64,000 nt of DNA from an uncultured Alphaproteobacteria bacterium (lineage in GTDB: Bacteria; Pseudomonadota; Alphaproteobacteria; Rhodobacterales; Rhodobacteraceae), in assembly GCA_902619165.1 (NCBI GenBank), contig CACNDI010000003.1, positions 62,001-126,000 on the forward strand. The letters are read 5' to 3'. Shown here one piece after another: positions 33,665 through 42,793 of the stretch. The translations under genes and the position numbers were made by a program. The notes below the pieces were generated by a model that was not told the DNA's origin, searched no databases, and worked only from the letters and a program-made list of their open reading frames with translations. The number at the start of each line of letters is the position of its first letter. Position 1 is the stretch's first letter.

Positions 33665-35571
33665 TTATCCAGCCTTTAGAACATAACTCGAAAAAGATCC
33701 TTGCAATAACAAGAATAAGCCATGACGAAATATTTACGCTAAGTGGTTCGAATGGCGGTTCACCAATCGATTTTTTTTGCAGTGCCTCAGACAAAAACAA
33801 CCTAAACATTGGTGACCTTGTAGTGACTTCGATTAAGTTTCATAAAGAACAAAGCCCTGTGGTATCGATTTTAAAGAAAATAAAATATCCAAAAAACTAT
33901 ATATTCGCTGTGTATCTCCATGATCAAACGGGCGCAAAATTAGCTCTATTATCAAATAAAAGGGATAAACCACTCAGTGTACTTCCGTTAAACAAGGGAG
34001 CACATCTTAACCAAAAATTTGGGTATTTTGCAATGGGGGCCCCATCAAAGTATCACAAGAACTTTAAAATACATGATTTTCATATTTTTGGCTCTGTCAA
34101 TTGTCCAAGAAGCTATTCAAAAATAGCTGCGATCGAATGGAGCCTGAGACAGTTCTTTCCTAGAAAGATACTAAATGAAGCAAAAAAAATATCTGATAAT
34201 TATAAAATTTCAGAAAATGAAATTCAAATAGCCAAACCTTTTATTACTGTAGACCCAGATGACGCTAAGGATTTAGATGATGCTATATATATAGAGACAG
34301 ATAATTCAAAAAATAATCCAGGAGGCATAGTTTTATTCGTCGGTATTGCAGATGTGTCACTTTTTGTCAAACCGAATTCTATTATTGATAGAGAGGCATT
34401 AAAAAGAGGGAACTCAACATATTTTCCCGATAAAGTTATTCCTATGCTCCCAGAAGATTTGAGCAATAATCTCTGTTCGTTAAAGGAAAACTCACCTAAG
34501 AAAGCAGTAGTAGTCAAAATGCGCTTAGATCATAGAGGTTACAAGATACAGCATGAATTTATCAGAGGCATTATTACTGTTGAAAAAAATTACTCTTATA
34601 AAAACTTTGAAGCCTTTTTATCGGATTGCAAAACAAAAAAAAAATATAGTGTATATAAGAAAGCATTAAATATTCTAAAGCAATCGCCACATTTAAAAAA
34701 TCGCTTAAATTTAAATTTAGCTGAGAAAAAGATTTCATTATCTTCCGAAGGTTACCCCACAAACGTTTTTGAAAAGAACAGTCTAAGAAGCAACGAACTT
34801 ATTGAAATGACGATGATACTTTCAAATCTCTGCGTGTCAGAGACCCTTAGTCAATCTATTACAAAATACCTTTCTCGATTCCACGAAATTCCCGACAAAC
34901 ATGCTTTAAAAGAATTAAACATCTTTACAAGTTTAAATGATTTAGCAACAATTAGAGGAAAACAAGTTACTTCGAATTCATTAAATGAGTTATTAGTACA
35001 ATGCAAACATCCCGAAAAAAAAGAATTGTTGAGCAACTTTATATTGCGGATATTACCAAAAGCAAAATACTCCGATGTAGAGGTTGGACATTTTGGACTT
35101 AACCTGCCGTTATATTGCCATTTTACATCTCCAATAAGAAGATATGCAGATCTTACGGTACATCGCTCATTGGCTTTTGCTCTAAAATGGGAAATTGATG
35201 GCTTCAATTTTATGGAGGATCATAAGGCAATTTGCAAAATCATTAACGAAACTGAAAAAAAATCTGTTGGCGCTGAGCGAGAGAGTTTAGATCGCTATTC
35301 AGCCCTATTCATGTCTAAGCACATTGATGATTACTTCGATGGTATAGTTTCAGGATCCTCCAGATCGTGTTTTTTTATAAAACTGCAAAAATTCCCAATT
35401 GAGGGTGTATTATTAAAAAAATATTTAGGCTCCAAGAACGAAAAAAAAAGATCTTCATTTAAGTATGGAAAAAGTAAAGAGAGAGATAAGGGGTTATCTA
35501 CTGGAGATGAAGTAAGCGTAAAGTTAGTATCAGTACTTCCGTATAATGGATCGATAACCTTCTCGCTTTAA
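33649..35571 (+). CDS. rnr: Ribonuclease R (RNB family); true start unresolved, first canonical start is GTG at 33823
   Basis: ITVDPDDAKDLDDAIYIE catalytic motif, GNSTYFPDKVIPMLPEDLSNNLCSL, FTSPIRRYADLTVHRSL; C-terminal S1-like region. The open frame begins after the TGA at 33646. Confidence 0.88.
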   Translation, partial: KKKKIIIQPLEHNSKKILAITRISHDEIFTLSGSNGGSPIDFFCSASDKNNLNIGDLVVTSIKFHKEQSPVVSILKKIKYPKNYIFAVYLHDQTGAKLALLSNKRDKPLSVLPLNKGAHLNQKFGYFAMGAPSKYHKNFKIHDFHIFGSVNCPRSYSKIAAIEWSLRQFFPRKILNEAKKISDNYKISENEIQIAKPFITVDPDDAKDLDDAIYIETDNSKNNPGGIVLFVGIADVSLFVKPNSIIDREALKRGNSTYFPDKVIPMLPEDLSNNLCSLKENSPKKAVVVKMRLDHRGYKIQHEFIRGIITVEKNYSYKNFEAFLSDCKTKKKYSVYKKALNILKQSPHLKNRLNLNLAEKKISLSSEGYPTNVFEKNSLRSNELIEMTMILSNLCVSETLSQSITKYLSRFHEIPDKHALKELNIFTSLNDLATIRGKQVTSNSLNELLVQCKHPEKKELLSNFILRILPKAKYSDVEVGHFGLNLPLYCHFTSPIRRYADLTVHRSLAFALKWEIDGFNFMEDHKAICKIINETEKKSVGAERESLDRYSALFMSKHIDDYFDGIVSGSSRSCFFIKLQKFPIEGVLLKKYLGSKNEKKRSSFKYGKSKERDKGLSTGDEVSVKLVSVLPYNGSITFSL

Positions 35572-36683
35572 CAAGTTTTCTCTCTATTGGGCCAATTGTT
35601 AGATTGCATTTCAAAAAGCCTTGAAACAGTTCTTTGAAATTCAAAGGTATTTTTTCCATTATTATATAATTTTTCTGGGGGCACCTCAGCTCTACAAAGA
35701 ATCTCTACTTCTTTATCATAAACACTGTCGATCAGATTTATAAATCTTTTTGCACTATCATCTCCACCATTCGACAAATCTGGAATTTCATCCAAAAACA
35801 ATAATCTGAGGTGGCTGACTATTTCTAAATAATCTGAAGCGCTAAGAGGAATCGAACAGATTTCGTTGAATATCAACAAGCCCACACCACTCTCGAACCT
35901 TTCTATTCTGAATTCACGGCTGTTCATTTGTATCGTTATTCCTGCACCTCGATAAAGATTAAATTGGGATATAAGGTCATTAAATTGGCTGTTATCTTGA
36001 GAAGACGTACTTAAAAAATATTTCTTCTTTCCGGCAATTTTTATCTTTCTGTAATCAACATCTGCCGACAATTTTTCTACACTCAAGCTCGACACTATTA
36101 TATCGATAAAGGGCAAAAACAACTTTCTATTTAGACCATCTTTATAAAGATCATTGGGATGTCTGTTTGATGTTGTTACAATGTTTAATTTCTTTCTTAG
36201 GAATTCCTCGAAAACCCTTCCTACTATCATTGCATCTGCTACATCAGTTATCTGCATTTCATCTAAACAAAGCACTTGAATACCTTTTATGTACTCCGAA
36301 GCTACCGACTTTATTGGATCTCTTATATTGTTTTCTCTTGCAATTTTTATGAGTTGATGCAGTTGCTTCATAAATTCATGAAAATGTATTCTCATCTTTC
36401 CCTTTATATCCAATAGGTTGAAAAAAAGATCCATTAGCATTGATTTTCCTATACCAACACCTCCATAAATATACACTCCCATTTTTTCCTCAGAGGACTT
36501 TGTTGAAAAAAACTTTGAAAACATTTTCCTAGTTTTTGTCTGTTTCAGCTGCGCACTCTTCTCCAACTTCTTTTTTAAAGCTTCAAGATAAGATACAAGT
36601 TTCTCTTGCGATTTATTTTTCTCAATTTCATCGTTTGAGATCATCTTATTATAAATATTAAGAAGAGATTGCTCGTCATTCAT
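35568..36683 (-). CDS. zapE: ZapE/AFG1-family ATPase
   Basis: GVYIYGGVGIGKSMLMDLFFNLL...MRIHFHEFMKQLH...LCLDEMQITDVADAMIVGRVFE. Confidence 0.94.
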   Translation of the reverse strand: MNDEQSLLNIYNKMISNDEIEKNKSQEKLVSYLEALKKKLEKSAQLKQTKTRKMFSKFFSTKSSEEKMGVYIYGGVGIGKSMLMDLFFNLLDIKGKMRIHFHEFMKQLHQLIKIARENNIRDPIKSVASEYIKGIQVLCLDEMQITDVADAMIVGRVFEEFLRKKLNIVTTSNRHPNDLYKDGLNRKLFLPFIDIIVSSLSVEKLSADVDYRKIKIAGKKKYFLSTSSQDNSQFNDLISQFNLYRGAGITIQMNSREFRIERFESGVGLLIFNEICSIPLSASDYLEIVSHLRLLFLDEIPDLSNGGDDSAKRFINLIDSVYDKEVEILCRAEVPPEKLYNNGKNTFEFQRTVSRLFEMQSNNWPNREKTC

Positions 36684-37578
36684 TTTTACTTCTTCTATCT
36701 TTTAGTAGATCAATTTGCTTTTTTCGTTCCTTTAGGGATAAAATTTTTTTATCTGTTTTAGTACCAAAACACTTATGGCAAGAAATTCCTTTCTCATAAT
36801 GCTCATGGTTCTTATCGGTCAATCTCAAAGGACTTCTGCATGCGTGACATAACTCAAAGTCACCTGGTTCAAGATAGCTATTAACTGTTACCCGTTGGTC
36901 AAAAACAAAGCAATCTCCTTTCCATGTTGACGTCTCCGAATTTCCGACTTTATCGAAATAGTTTAATATCCCACCCTTCAAATGATATACCTCTTCTAAT
37001 CCCTCAGTTTTAAGTAAACTAGTTGCCTTCTCACACCTTATTCCACCAGTACAAAACATCGCAATTTTTTTATTCTTAAGAGATTTACCTTTATCTTTCC
37101 ACCACTCTACAAACTCATGAAAACTGACTGTCTGAGGATTTACGCTTCCCTCAAATGTACCTAATTCGACTTCAAAGTCATTTCTAGTGTCGATAGTAAT
37201 AACCTCTTTTTTGGAAATAAAAGAATCCCACTCCTCTGGTTCGATGTAGGTTCCCACTGTCGCTGAAGGGTCAATCTCAGGAACCCCCAACGTGACAATT
37301 TCCTTTTTTACTTTAACACTTAATTTCTTAAAAACATTGGAGCTCACAAGATTTTCTTTAAAATCAGACATTGTTAATGTAAAGTTTTTATTGAGAAAGC
37401 TTTTTACCTTTTCTGTCTTGTCTTGGTCTAAAGAACACATCCCATTAATACCCTCTTTACTAAGTATTATCGTACCTACCGTTGAATTCTCTTCAAGGTA
37501 CGCTGCTAATTTTGCTTTTTCTTTCTGCGGGTTCTTTAGATGCAAAAACTTGTAAAATGCTAGTATGGTTTTATTCAT
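36676..37578 (-). CDS. trhO: Rhodanese-domain tRNA uridine hydroxylase (UPF0176/TrhO)
   Basis: GTIILSKEGINGMCSL, IAMFCTGGIRCEKATSLLKTEGLEEVYHLKGGILNYF, paired CHAC/CHKC cysteines. Confidence 0.94.
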   Translation of the reverse strand: MNKTILAFYKFLHLKNPQKEKAKLAAYLEENSTVGTIILSKEGINGMCSLDQDKTEKVKSFLNKNFTLTMSDFKENLVSSNVFKKLSVKVKKEIVTLGVPEIDPSATVGTYIEPEEWDSFISKKEVITIDTRNDFEVELGTFEGSVNPQTVSFHEFVEWWKDKGKSLKNKKIAMFCTGGIRCEKATSLLKTEGLEEVYHLKGGILNYFDKVGNSETSTWKGDCFVFDQRVTVNSYLEPGDFELCHACRSPLRLTDKNHEHYEKGISCHKCFGTKTDKKILSLKERKKQIDLLKDRRSKNE

Positions 37579-37712
37579 ATTCGTCCTAATGAAGCGAAGC
37601 CAGCCGATTACATCTTGCTGGCAAACAGGGGTTTTCTTTTATTAACATTTATTTTATTGTATCGAAACGCAAATTTCTGTTAATTACTTAATCAATCAAT
37701 AAGTGGGTACCA

Positions 37713-39167
37713 ATGTTTGAAACGTTATCACAAGGGTTCTCTAACGCCCTAGAAAAGCTAACTAAGCAGGGTGTGCTTAGAGAGGATGAGATATTAACTG
37801 CTTTGCGAGAAGTCAGGACAGCTTTATTGGAAGCCGATGTATCATTAGAGATAACAAAAAGGTTTGTAAAATCAGTAGGAGAAAAAGCAAGGGGACAAGC
37901 AGTAACTAAATCGGTTACTCCTGGTCAACAAGTAATTAAAATAGTGCATGATGAATTAATAAAGGTCTTAGAAGGCCATGGCGAAACATCAAATGCTCTT
38001 AAAATTGACAATCCACCCGCAACAATTTTAATGGTAGGGTTACAAGGTTCGGGAAAAACTACAACCTCAGCGAAACTAGCTTTAAGGTTACAAAACAAAG
38101 AAAAGAAAAAAGTTTTATTAACTAGTTTAGACACAAGACGCCCTGCAGCCATGGAGCAACTTGAGATATTGGGTAAGAGTAACTCAATTGATACCTTGCC
38201 AATTATGAAGAATCAGTCACCAGAGCAAATTACATCCAGAGCAATGCAGCAAGCATCTTTAGGAGGATATGATGTGATTATTCTTGATTCTGCGGGCAGA
38301 ATGCAGATAGACGATGAGCTAATGACAGAAATCGAAAAGATTAAGGACTTAAGTAATCCTAATGAAACGCTTCTGATAGCTGATGGATTGACCGGCCAGG
38401 AGGCCGTTAATGTAGCTAGCGCCTTTAACAAGCGATTAAATATTTCAGGGGTTGTCTTAACTAGAATGGATGGCGATGGTAGAGGGGGAGCAGCCCTCTC
38501 GATGGTTTCAACAATAGGAAAATCTATTAAATTTATAGGTACTGGTGAAAAAGTTGATGCTTTAGAAGAATTTCATCCTGATCGCATTGCTAGAAGGATA
38601 CTAGGTATGGGTGATATAGTTTCCTTAGTTGAAAAAGCCTCTGAAACACTAGAAGCAGAAAAAGCAGAGCGATCCATGCGACGATTCCAAAAAGGGTTGT
38701 TTAATATGAATGATTTAAAAAACCAGTTGGAGCAAATGGAAAAGATGGGTGGACTACAGAGCTTAATGGGAATGATGCCCGGAATGGGAAAGCTCATGAA
38801 AAATTTAGATGGCAAATCTCTTAATGACTCAGTCATAAAACAGCAAATTGCCCTAATTCAATCAATGACTAAAAAAGAACGATTGGCTCCTAACCTCCTC
38901 CAGGCAAGTAGAAAGAAAAGGATAGCACTCGGTGCAGGGCTAGAGGTACCTGAATTAAATAAGTTGATTAAGATGCATAGGCAAATGTCAGATATGATGA
39001 AAAGAATGGGTAAAATGGGCGGCAAAGGCATGTTGAAAAGCTTCATGCAGCAGATGTCAGGAAAGAACGATGGTATGGTACCTTCTTTGCCTGATGCACA
39101 ATTACTACAAAAGCAATTGGGATCGAAACTTCCAACAAACCTAACCGGATTAAACCTTAAAAAATAA
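37713..39167 (+). CDS. ffh: Signal recognition particle protein Ffh
   Basis: MFETLSQGFSNALEKL...GLQGSGKTTTSAKLA...LDSAGRMQID, C-terminal methionine-rich M domain. Confidence 0.98.
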   Translation: MFETLSQGFSNALEKLTKQGVLREDEILTALREVRTALLEADVSLEITKRFVKSVGEKARGQAVTKSVTPGQQVIKIVHDELIKVLEGHGETSNALKIDNPPATILMVGLQGSGKTTTSAKLALRLQNKEKKKVLLTSLDTRRPAAMEQLEILGKSNSIDTLPIMKNQSPEQITSRAMQQASLGGYDVIILDSAGRMQIDDELMTEIEKIKDLSNPNETLLIADGLTGQEAVNVASAFNKRLNISGVVLTRMDGDGRGGAALSMVSTIGKSIKFIGTGEKVDALEEFHPDRIARRILGMGDIVSLVEKASETLEAEKAERSMRRFQKGLFNMNDLKNQLEQMEKMGGLQSLMGMMPGMGKLMKNLDGKSLNDSVIKQQIALIQSMTKKERLAPNLLQASRKKRIALGAGLEVPELNKLIKMHRQMSDMMKRMGKMGGKGMLKSFMQQMSGKNDGMVPSLPDAQLLQKQLGSKLPTNLTGLNLKK

Positions 39168-39171
39168 TCAA

Positions 39172-39480
39172 ATGAAAAAAAACAAAATTAATGTTGATTT
39201 ATTGTTAAAAAATGAGAGAAGTACTATCGATAGGCTCGATGCAATAATAATAAATGCTTTAATAGAAAGATTTTCGGTTACAAAGAGGATCGGATTAATA
39301 AAAGCTGAAAACAATATTGAGCCGCATGATGGAGAAAGGGAACAAGAACAAGTGAAGACACTTGAAAAGCTTATCGGAGATAGTGATCTCGATAAAGAAT
39401 TCATAGTAAATCTTATGAACCTGATAACAACAGAATCAAAGAAAAAACACGAGCAAATAAAGAAAGAAATAGGAGAATAA
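39172..39480 (+). CDS. Chorismate mutase (AroQ-type)
   Basis: 102 aa; STIDRLDAIIINALIERFSVTKRIGLIKAENNIEPHDGEREQEQVKTLEKL; located between ffh and rpsP. Confidence 0.85.
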   Translation: MKKNKINVDLLLKNERSTIDRLDAIIINALIERFSVTKRIGLIKAENNIEPHDGEREQEQVKTLEKLIGDSDLDKEFIVNLMNLITTESKKKHEQIKKEIGE

Positions 39481-39483
39481 TTT

Positions 39484-39903
39484 ATGAGTATTAAAATAAG
39501 GCTAGCTAGGGCCGGTTCAAAAAAGAGGCCATTTTACCGAGTCGTTGCTGCTGACAGTAGAATGCCTAGAGACGGAAGATTTATAGAAAAGTTAGGTACT
39601 TATAATCCTCTCCTAAATAAAGACGACAATAATAGGGTAAATTTGGACTTGGATAGAATAAAGGATTGGCTATCCAAGGGAGCGCAAACAACTGACAGGA
39701 TAAGCAGATTATTAGAAAACTTAGAAGTACTTCCGAAAAAAATACGAAATAATCCTATAAAGGCAAAACCTAAAAAAGAAGCTGAGGAAGCTCCTGCCGA
39801 AGAACTAAAAGCTAAAGAAGCTCCCGCCGAAGAAACAAAATCTGAGGAAGCTCCCGCCGAAGAACCAAAATCTGAGGAAGCTCCCGCTGAAGAACCAAAA
39901 TGA
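39484..39903 (+). CDS. rpsP: 30S ribosomal protein S16 with repetitive acidic C-terminal tail
   Basis: [43 protein letters not shown]. Confidence 0.98.
   Translation: MSIKIRLARAGSKKRPFYRVVAADSRMPRDGRFIEKLGTYNPLLNKDDNNRVNLDLDRIKDWLSKGAQTTDRISRLLENLEVLPKKIRNNPIKAKPKKEAEEAPAEELKAKEAPAEETKSEEAPAEEPKSEEAPAEEPK
39781..39900 (+). repeat. Four tandem 30-bp repeats encoding (xxEAPAEExK) in the rpsP tail
   Basis: Four consecutive in-frame 30-nt units, the last two being tctgaggaagctcccgcYgaagaaccaaaa. Confidence 0.95.
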
Positions 39904-39993
39904 CAAAAAAGTTATGGATGGACGAATAATTATGGCTTTGAAGGAGAGCCTAATTTTATGCAACCCTCTTAGTGCCTTAAACTTTTTTGTTAA

Positions 39994-40536
39994 TTAGATT
40001 GGTATTGGGATCTGACCAAGGGGTTACTAAATAATTTTATTACTGTTGGCAAGGTAATTGGTGCATACGGTTTGCAGGGCCAAATAAAAGTGGATGTTTA
40101 TCTTGAAGATTTAAAACTTCTACGAACCTTTAAGGTGTTTTTTCTAGGCGACTCACTACTGAAGACCAAAATCAAATTTTTAAAGAATTCAAAAAAATCG
40201 ATATGGATTGCATCTATAGCTGAAACTAAAAACAAAGAACTGGCAGAAGGTTTGAAAGGTCAGCTTATATTTCTCGATAAAAAATTCCTACCTAAGTTAA
40301 TGGCTAACGAGTTTTATTATGAAGACCTAAAAGGACTTCAGATTAAAATTGATGGAAGTATACAAAAAGGTATCGTGAAAGATGTTTTTAATTTTGGTAG
40401 TGGAGATCTATTAGAGGTTTCACTTGACGATAAAGAGGCAACAATATACATCCCTTTTGATAGAGATAATGTAGGTAGAATAGACTTAAGTAATAGGGAA
40501 ATTTTATTGACACCAATCAAAGGCTTACTCAGCTAA
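39994..40536 (+). CDS. rimM: Ribosome maturation factor RimM; start codon unresolved
   Basis: FITVGKVIGAYGLQGQIKVDVYLED...; between rpsP and trmD. The ORF track TTG start at 40072 cuts off the conserved VGKVIGAYG. Confidence 0.85.
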   Translation, partial: LDWYWDLTKGLLNNFITVGKVIGAYGLQGQIKVDVYLEDLKLLRTFKVFFLGDSLLKTKIKFLKNSKKSIWIASIAETKNKELAEGLKGQLIFLDKKFLPKLMANEFYYEDLKGLQIKIDGSIQKGIVKDVFNFGSGDLLEVSLDDKEATIYIPFDRDNVGRIDLSNREILLTPIKGLLS

Positions 40537-40558
40537 ACTCGAATAAATTATAAACAAA

Positions 40559-41293
40559 ATGTATAAAACTCAATTTAGCGCTAAGGTTATAACTCTTTTC
40601 CCGGAGCTTTTTCCTGGTCCATTATCAGCCTCAGTTACAGGTAGAGCATTAGAAAACAAACTTTGGTCCCTAGAAACCATCGACTTAAAAAAATATGGAA
40701 AGGGTAGACACAAAAAAGTAGATGATAAACCGATTTCGGGTGGGCCAGGAATGATTTTAATGCCTGATGTTTTAGATGAAGCCATACTAAAAGCGAATAG
40801 TTTAATCAGTGGTAAAAATAAGCTCATAGTTTGCATGAGCCCAAAGGGTGTTCCTCTGAGTCAAAACTTAGTGAAGAATATGGTTCAATATAATGAGATG
40901 ATAATTGTTTGTGGCAGGTTTGAAGGTATAGATCAGAGGGTTATTGACAAACATAAGATGAAAGAAATATCTATTGGAGATTTCATTTTAACGGGAGGTG
41001 AATTGGGAGCTATGGTTTTATTGGATACCCTAGTTAGATTGCTTCCTGGCACTTTAGGCAATGCGGAATCTATTATTTTAGAAAGTTTCACAGATGATTT
41101 GCTTGAAGCACCACAGTTCACGAAACCAATAGACTGGAACGGGATGAAAGTACCAGAAATTCTTCGAACTGGTGATCACCAAAGAATATTGGAGTGGAAA
41201 AATACAACATCGGAACAAATCACAAAAAAAAATAGACCCGATTTATTTATTAAATACGTTGAAAAAAATAAAAAAAAGATTAAAAGAAAATAG
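40559..41293 (+). CDS. trmD: tRNA (guanine-N1)-methyltransferase
   Basis: KVITLFPELFPGPLSASVTGRALE...DDKPISGGPGMILMPDVLDEAI...GRFEGIDQRVI...IGDFILTGGELGAMVLLD. Confidence 0.98.
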   Translation: MYKTQFSAKVITLFPELFPGPLSASVTGRALENKLWSLETIDLKKYGKGRHKKVDDKPISGGPGMILMPDVLDEAILKANSLISGKNKLIVCMSPKGVPLSQNLVKNMVQYNEMIIVCGRFEGIDQRVIDKHKMKEISIGDFILTGGELGAMVLLDTLVRLLPGTLGNAESIILESFTDDLLEAPQFTKPIDWNGMKVPEILRTGDHQRILEWKNTTSEQITKKNRPDLFIKYVEKNKKKIKRK

Positions 41294-41318
41294 TTAATGA
41301 AATTTTGATGGCCTAAAA

Positions 41319-41714
41319 ATGAATATCATTGAGAAAATTGAAAATGAACACATAGAAAATATCGGCAAAAATATACCTGATTTTGCTTCTGGGGATACTA
41401 TAAGGGTAGGTTACAAAATAACCGAGGGCGAACGAACCAGAATACAAAACTACGAAGGTGTTGTGATTGCAAGGAAGGGCGGGACCACATTAGCTGCGTC
41501 CTTTACTGTTAGGAAAATATCTTTTGGGGAAGGAGTTGAAAGAGTATTTCCACTTTATTCCACAAACATTGACTCAATTACTGTCGTACGAAGAGGTCGG
41601 GTTAGAAGATCTAAACTGTATTACTTGAGAGGGCTAAGAGGAAGGTCTGCTAGAATAGCTGAGAAGACCAATTATAAGAACGAAATTAGCGCCTCGACTA
41701 AGGCGAAGGACTAA
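41319..41714 (+). CDS. rplS: 50S ribosomal protein L19
   Basis: [31 protein letters not shown]...[40 protein letters not shown]. Confidence 0.98.
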   Translation: MNIIEKIENEHIENIGKNIPDFASGDTIRVGYKITEGERTRIQNYEGVVIARKGGTTLAASFTVRKISFGEGVERVFPLYSTNIDSITVVRRGRVRRSKLYYLRGLRGRSARIAEKTNYKNEISASTKAKD

Positions 41715-41717
41715 GAA

Positions 41718-41939
41718 ATGAAAAGAGATATACACCCAGATTACCATTTTATAAATGTGAAGATGACTGATGGAACGACATATAAGACCAGATCCACATA
41801 TGGTAAAACAGATGAGAATCTGAACCTTGAAATTGATCCCTTAACTCACCCAGCATGGACAGGCGGATCACAAAAACTACTCGATACTGGCGGCAGAGTT
41901 TCGAAATTTAAGAAAAAGTATGAGGGGTTTAAGCTCTAA
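41718..41939 (+). CDS. rpmE: 50S ribosomal protein L31 (non-zinc form)
   Basis: [29 protein letters not shown]...[27 protein letters not shown]; no CxxC pair. Confidence 0.97.
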   Translation: MKRDIHPDYHFINVKMTDGTTYKTRSTYGKTDENLNLEIDPLTHPAWTGGSQKLLDTGGRVSKFKKKYEGFKL

Positions 41940-41995
41940 CATCTTTTTTTGTAGTGTATTCTCTAACTAGAGACCTATAAATCTTGGCAGAAAAA

Positions 41996-42793
41996 ATGGC
42001 AAAGATTATTGTTTTTGGTAATGAAAAAGGGGGGTCTGGGAAATCGACAACGGCTATACACGTGGCCATAGCTCTATGTTATCAGAATAAGAATGTAGGT
42101 ATTATCGATCTAGATATTAGACAGAAAAGTATGTTTAGATTCTTAGAAAATCGATCCGATTTTTGTAAAAAACAAAAGTCTGATTTACCAAGACCAACTT
42201 TCTATAAAATTGATCAATCTAATAAAGATAGCAAAGCTGAGTCTAATTCTGAGGAAGAGAAAAGATTTGCAGACGCCTTAACGACTTTAGAAGAAACATG
42301 TGACTATTTGATTATTGACTGTCCTGGAGGTATATCAAATTACGTAAAGATGGCTCACACCGTGGCTGATATACTAGTGACACCCATGAATGATAGTTTG
42401 ATTGATTTTGACCTGTTAGCGAAGATAGAGGCTTCAACAGGAAAAGTGGTCGGGCCTTCGATTTATTCCGAAATGGTTTGGGAATGCAGACAAATAAGAG
42501 CATCGGCAAAACATCCACCAATCGATTGGGTTATACTCAGAAACCGAATATCACACGTTTTTAGTAAAAATAAGCATCAAGTTGGTAACTCTCTTAAAAA
42601 TCTCTCAAAAAGAATTGGTTTTCGCTTAAGCACAGGATTTTCAGAGCGAGTTATATTTAAAGAATTGTTTTTATCTGGATTAACTTTACTTGATCTCGAA
42701 AGAATGGCCGATTGGCAACCCACTTTAAGCCATATATCCGCCCGACAAGAAATGAGGATGCTGTTAGCTGGGTTAAATTTAACTGGTGGTTAG
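41996..42793 (+). CDS. mipZ: Division plane positioning ATPase MipZ
   Basis: MAKIIVFGNEKGGSGKSTTAIHVAIAL deviant Walker A; DYLIIDCPGG; ParA family. Confidence 0.92.
   Translation: MAKIIVFGNEKGGSGKSTTAIHVAIALCYQNKNVGIIDLDIRQKSMFRFLENRSDFCKKQKSDLPRPTFYKIDQSNKDSKAESNSEEEKRFADALTTLEETCDYLIIDCPGGISNYVKMAHTVADILVTPMNDSLIDFDLLAKIEASTGKVVGPSIYSEMVWECRQIRASAKHPPIDWVILRNRISHVFSKNKHQVGNSLKNLSKRIGFRLSTGFSERVIFKELFLSGLTLLDLERMADWQPTLSHISARQEMRMLLAGLNLTGG

Noticed and set aside
39914-39997. 27-aa ORF (MDGRIIMALKESLILCNPLSALNFFVN) between rpsP and rimM as a possible leader peptide
   Set aside because: Too short and without features; could be chance in an AT-rich gap.
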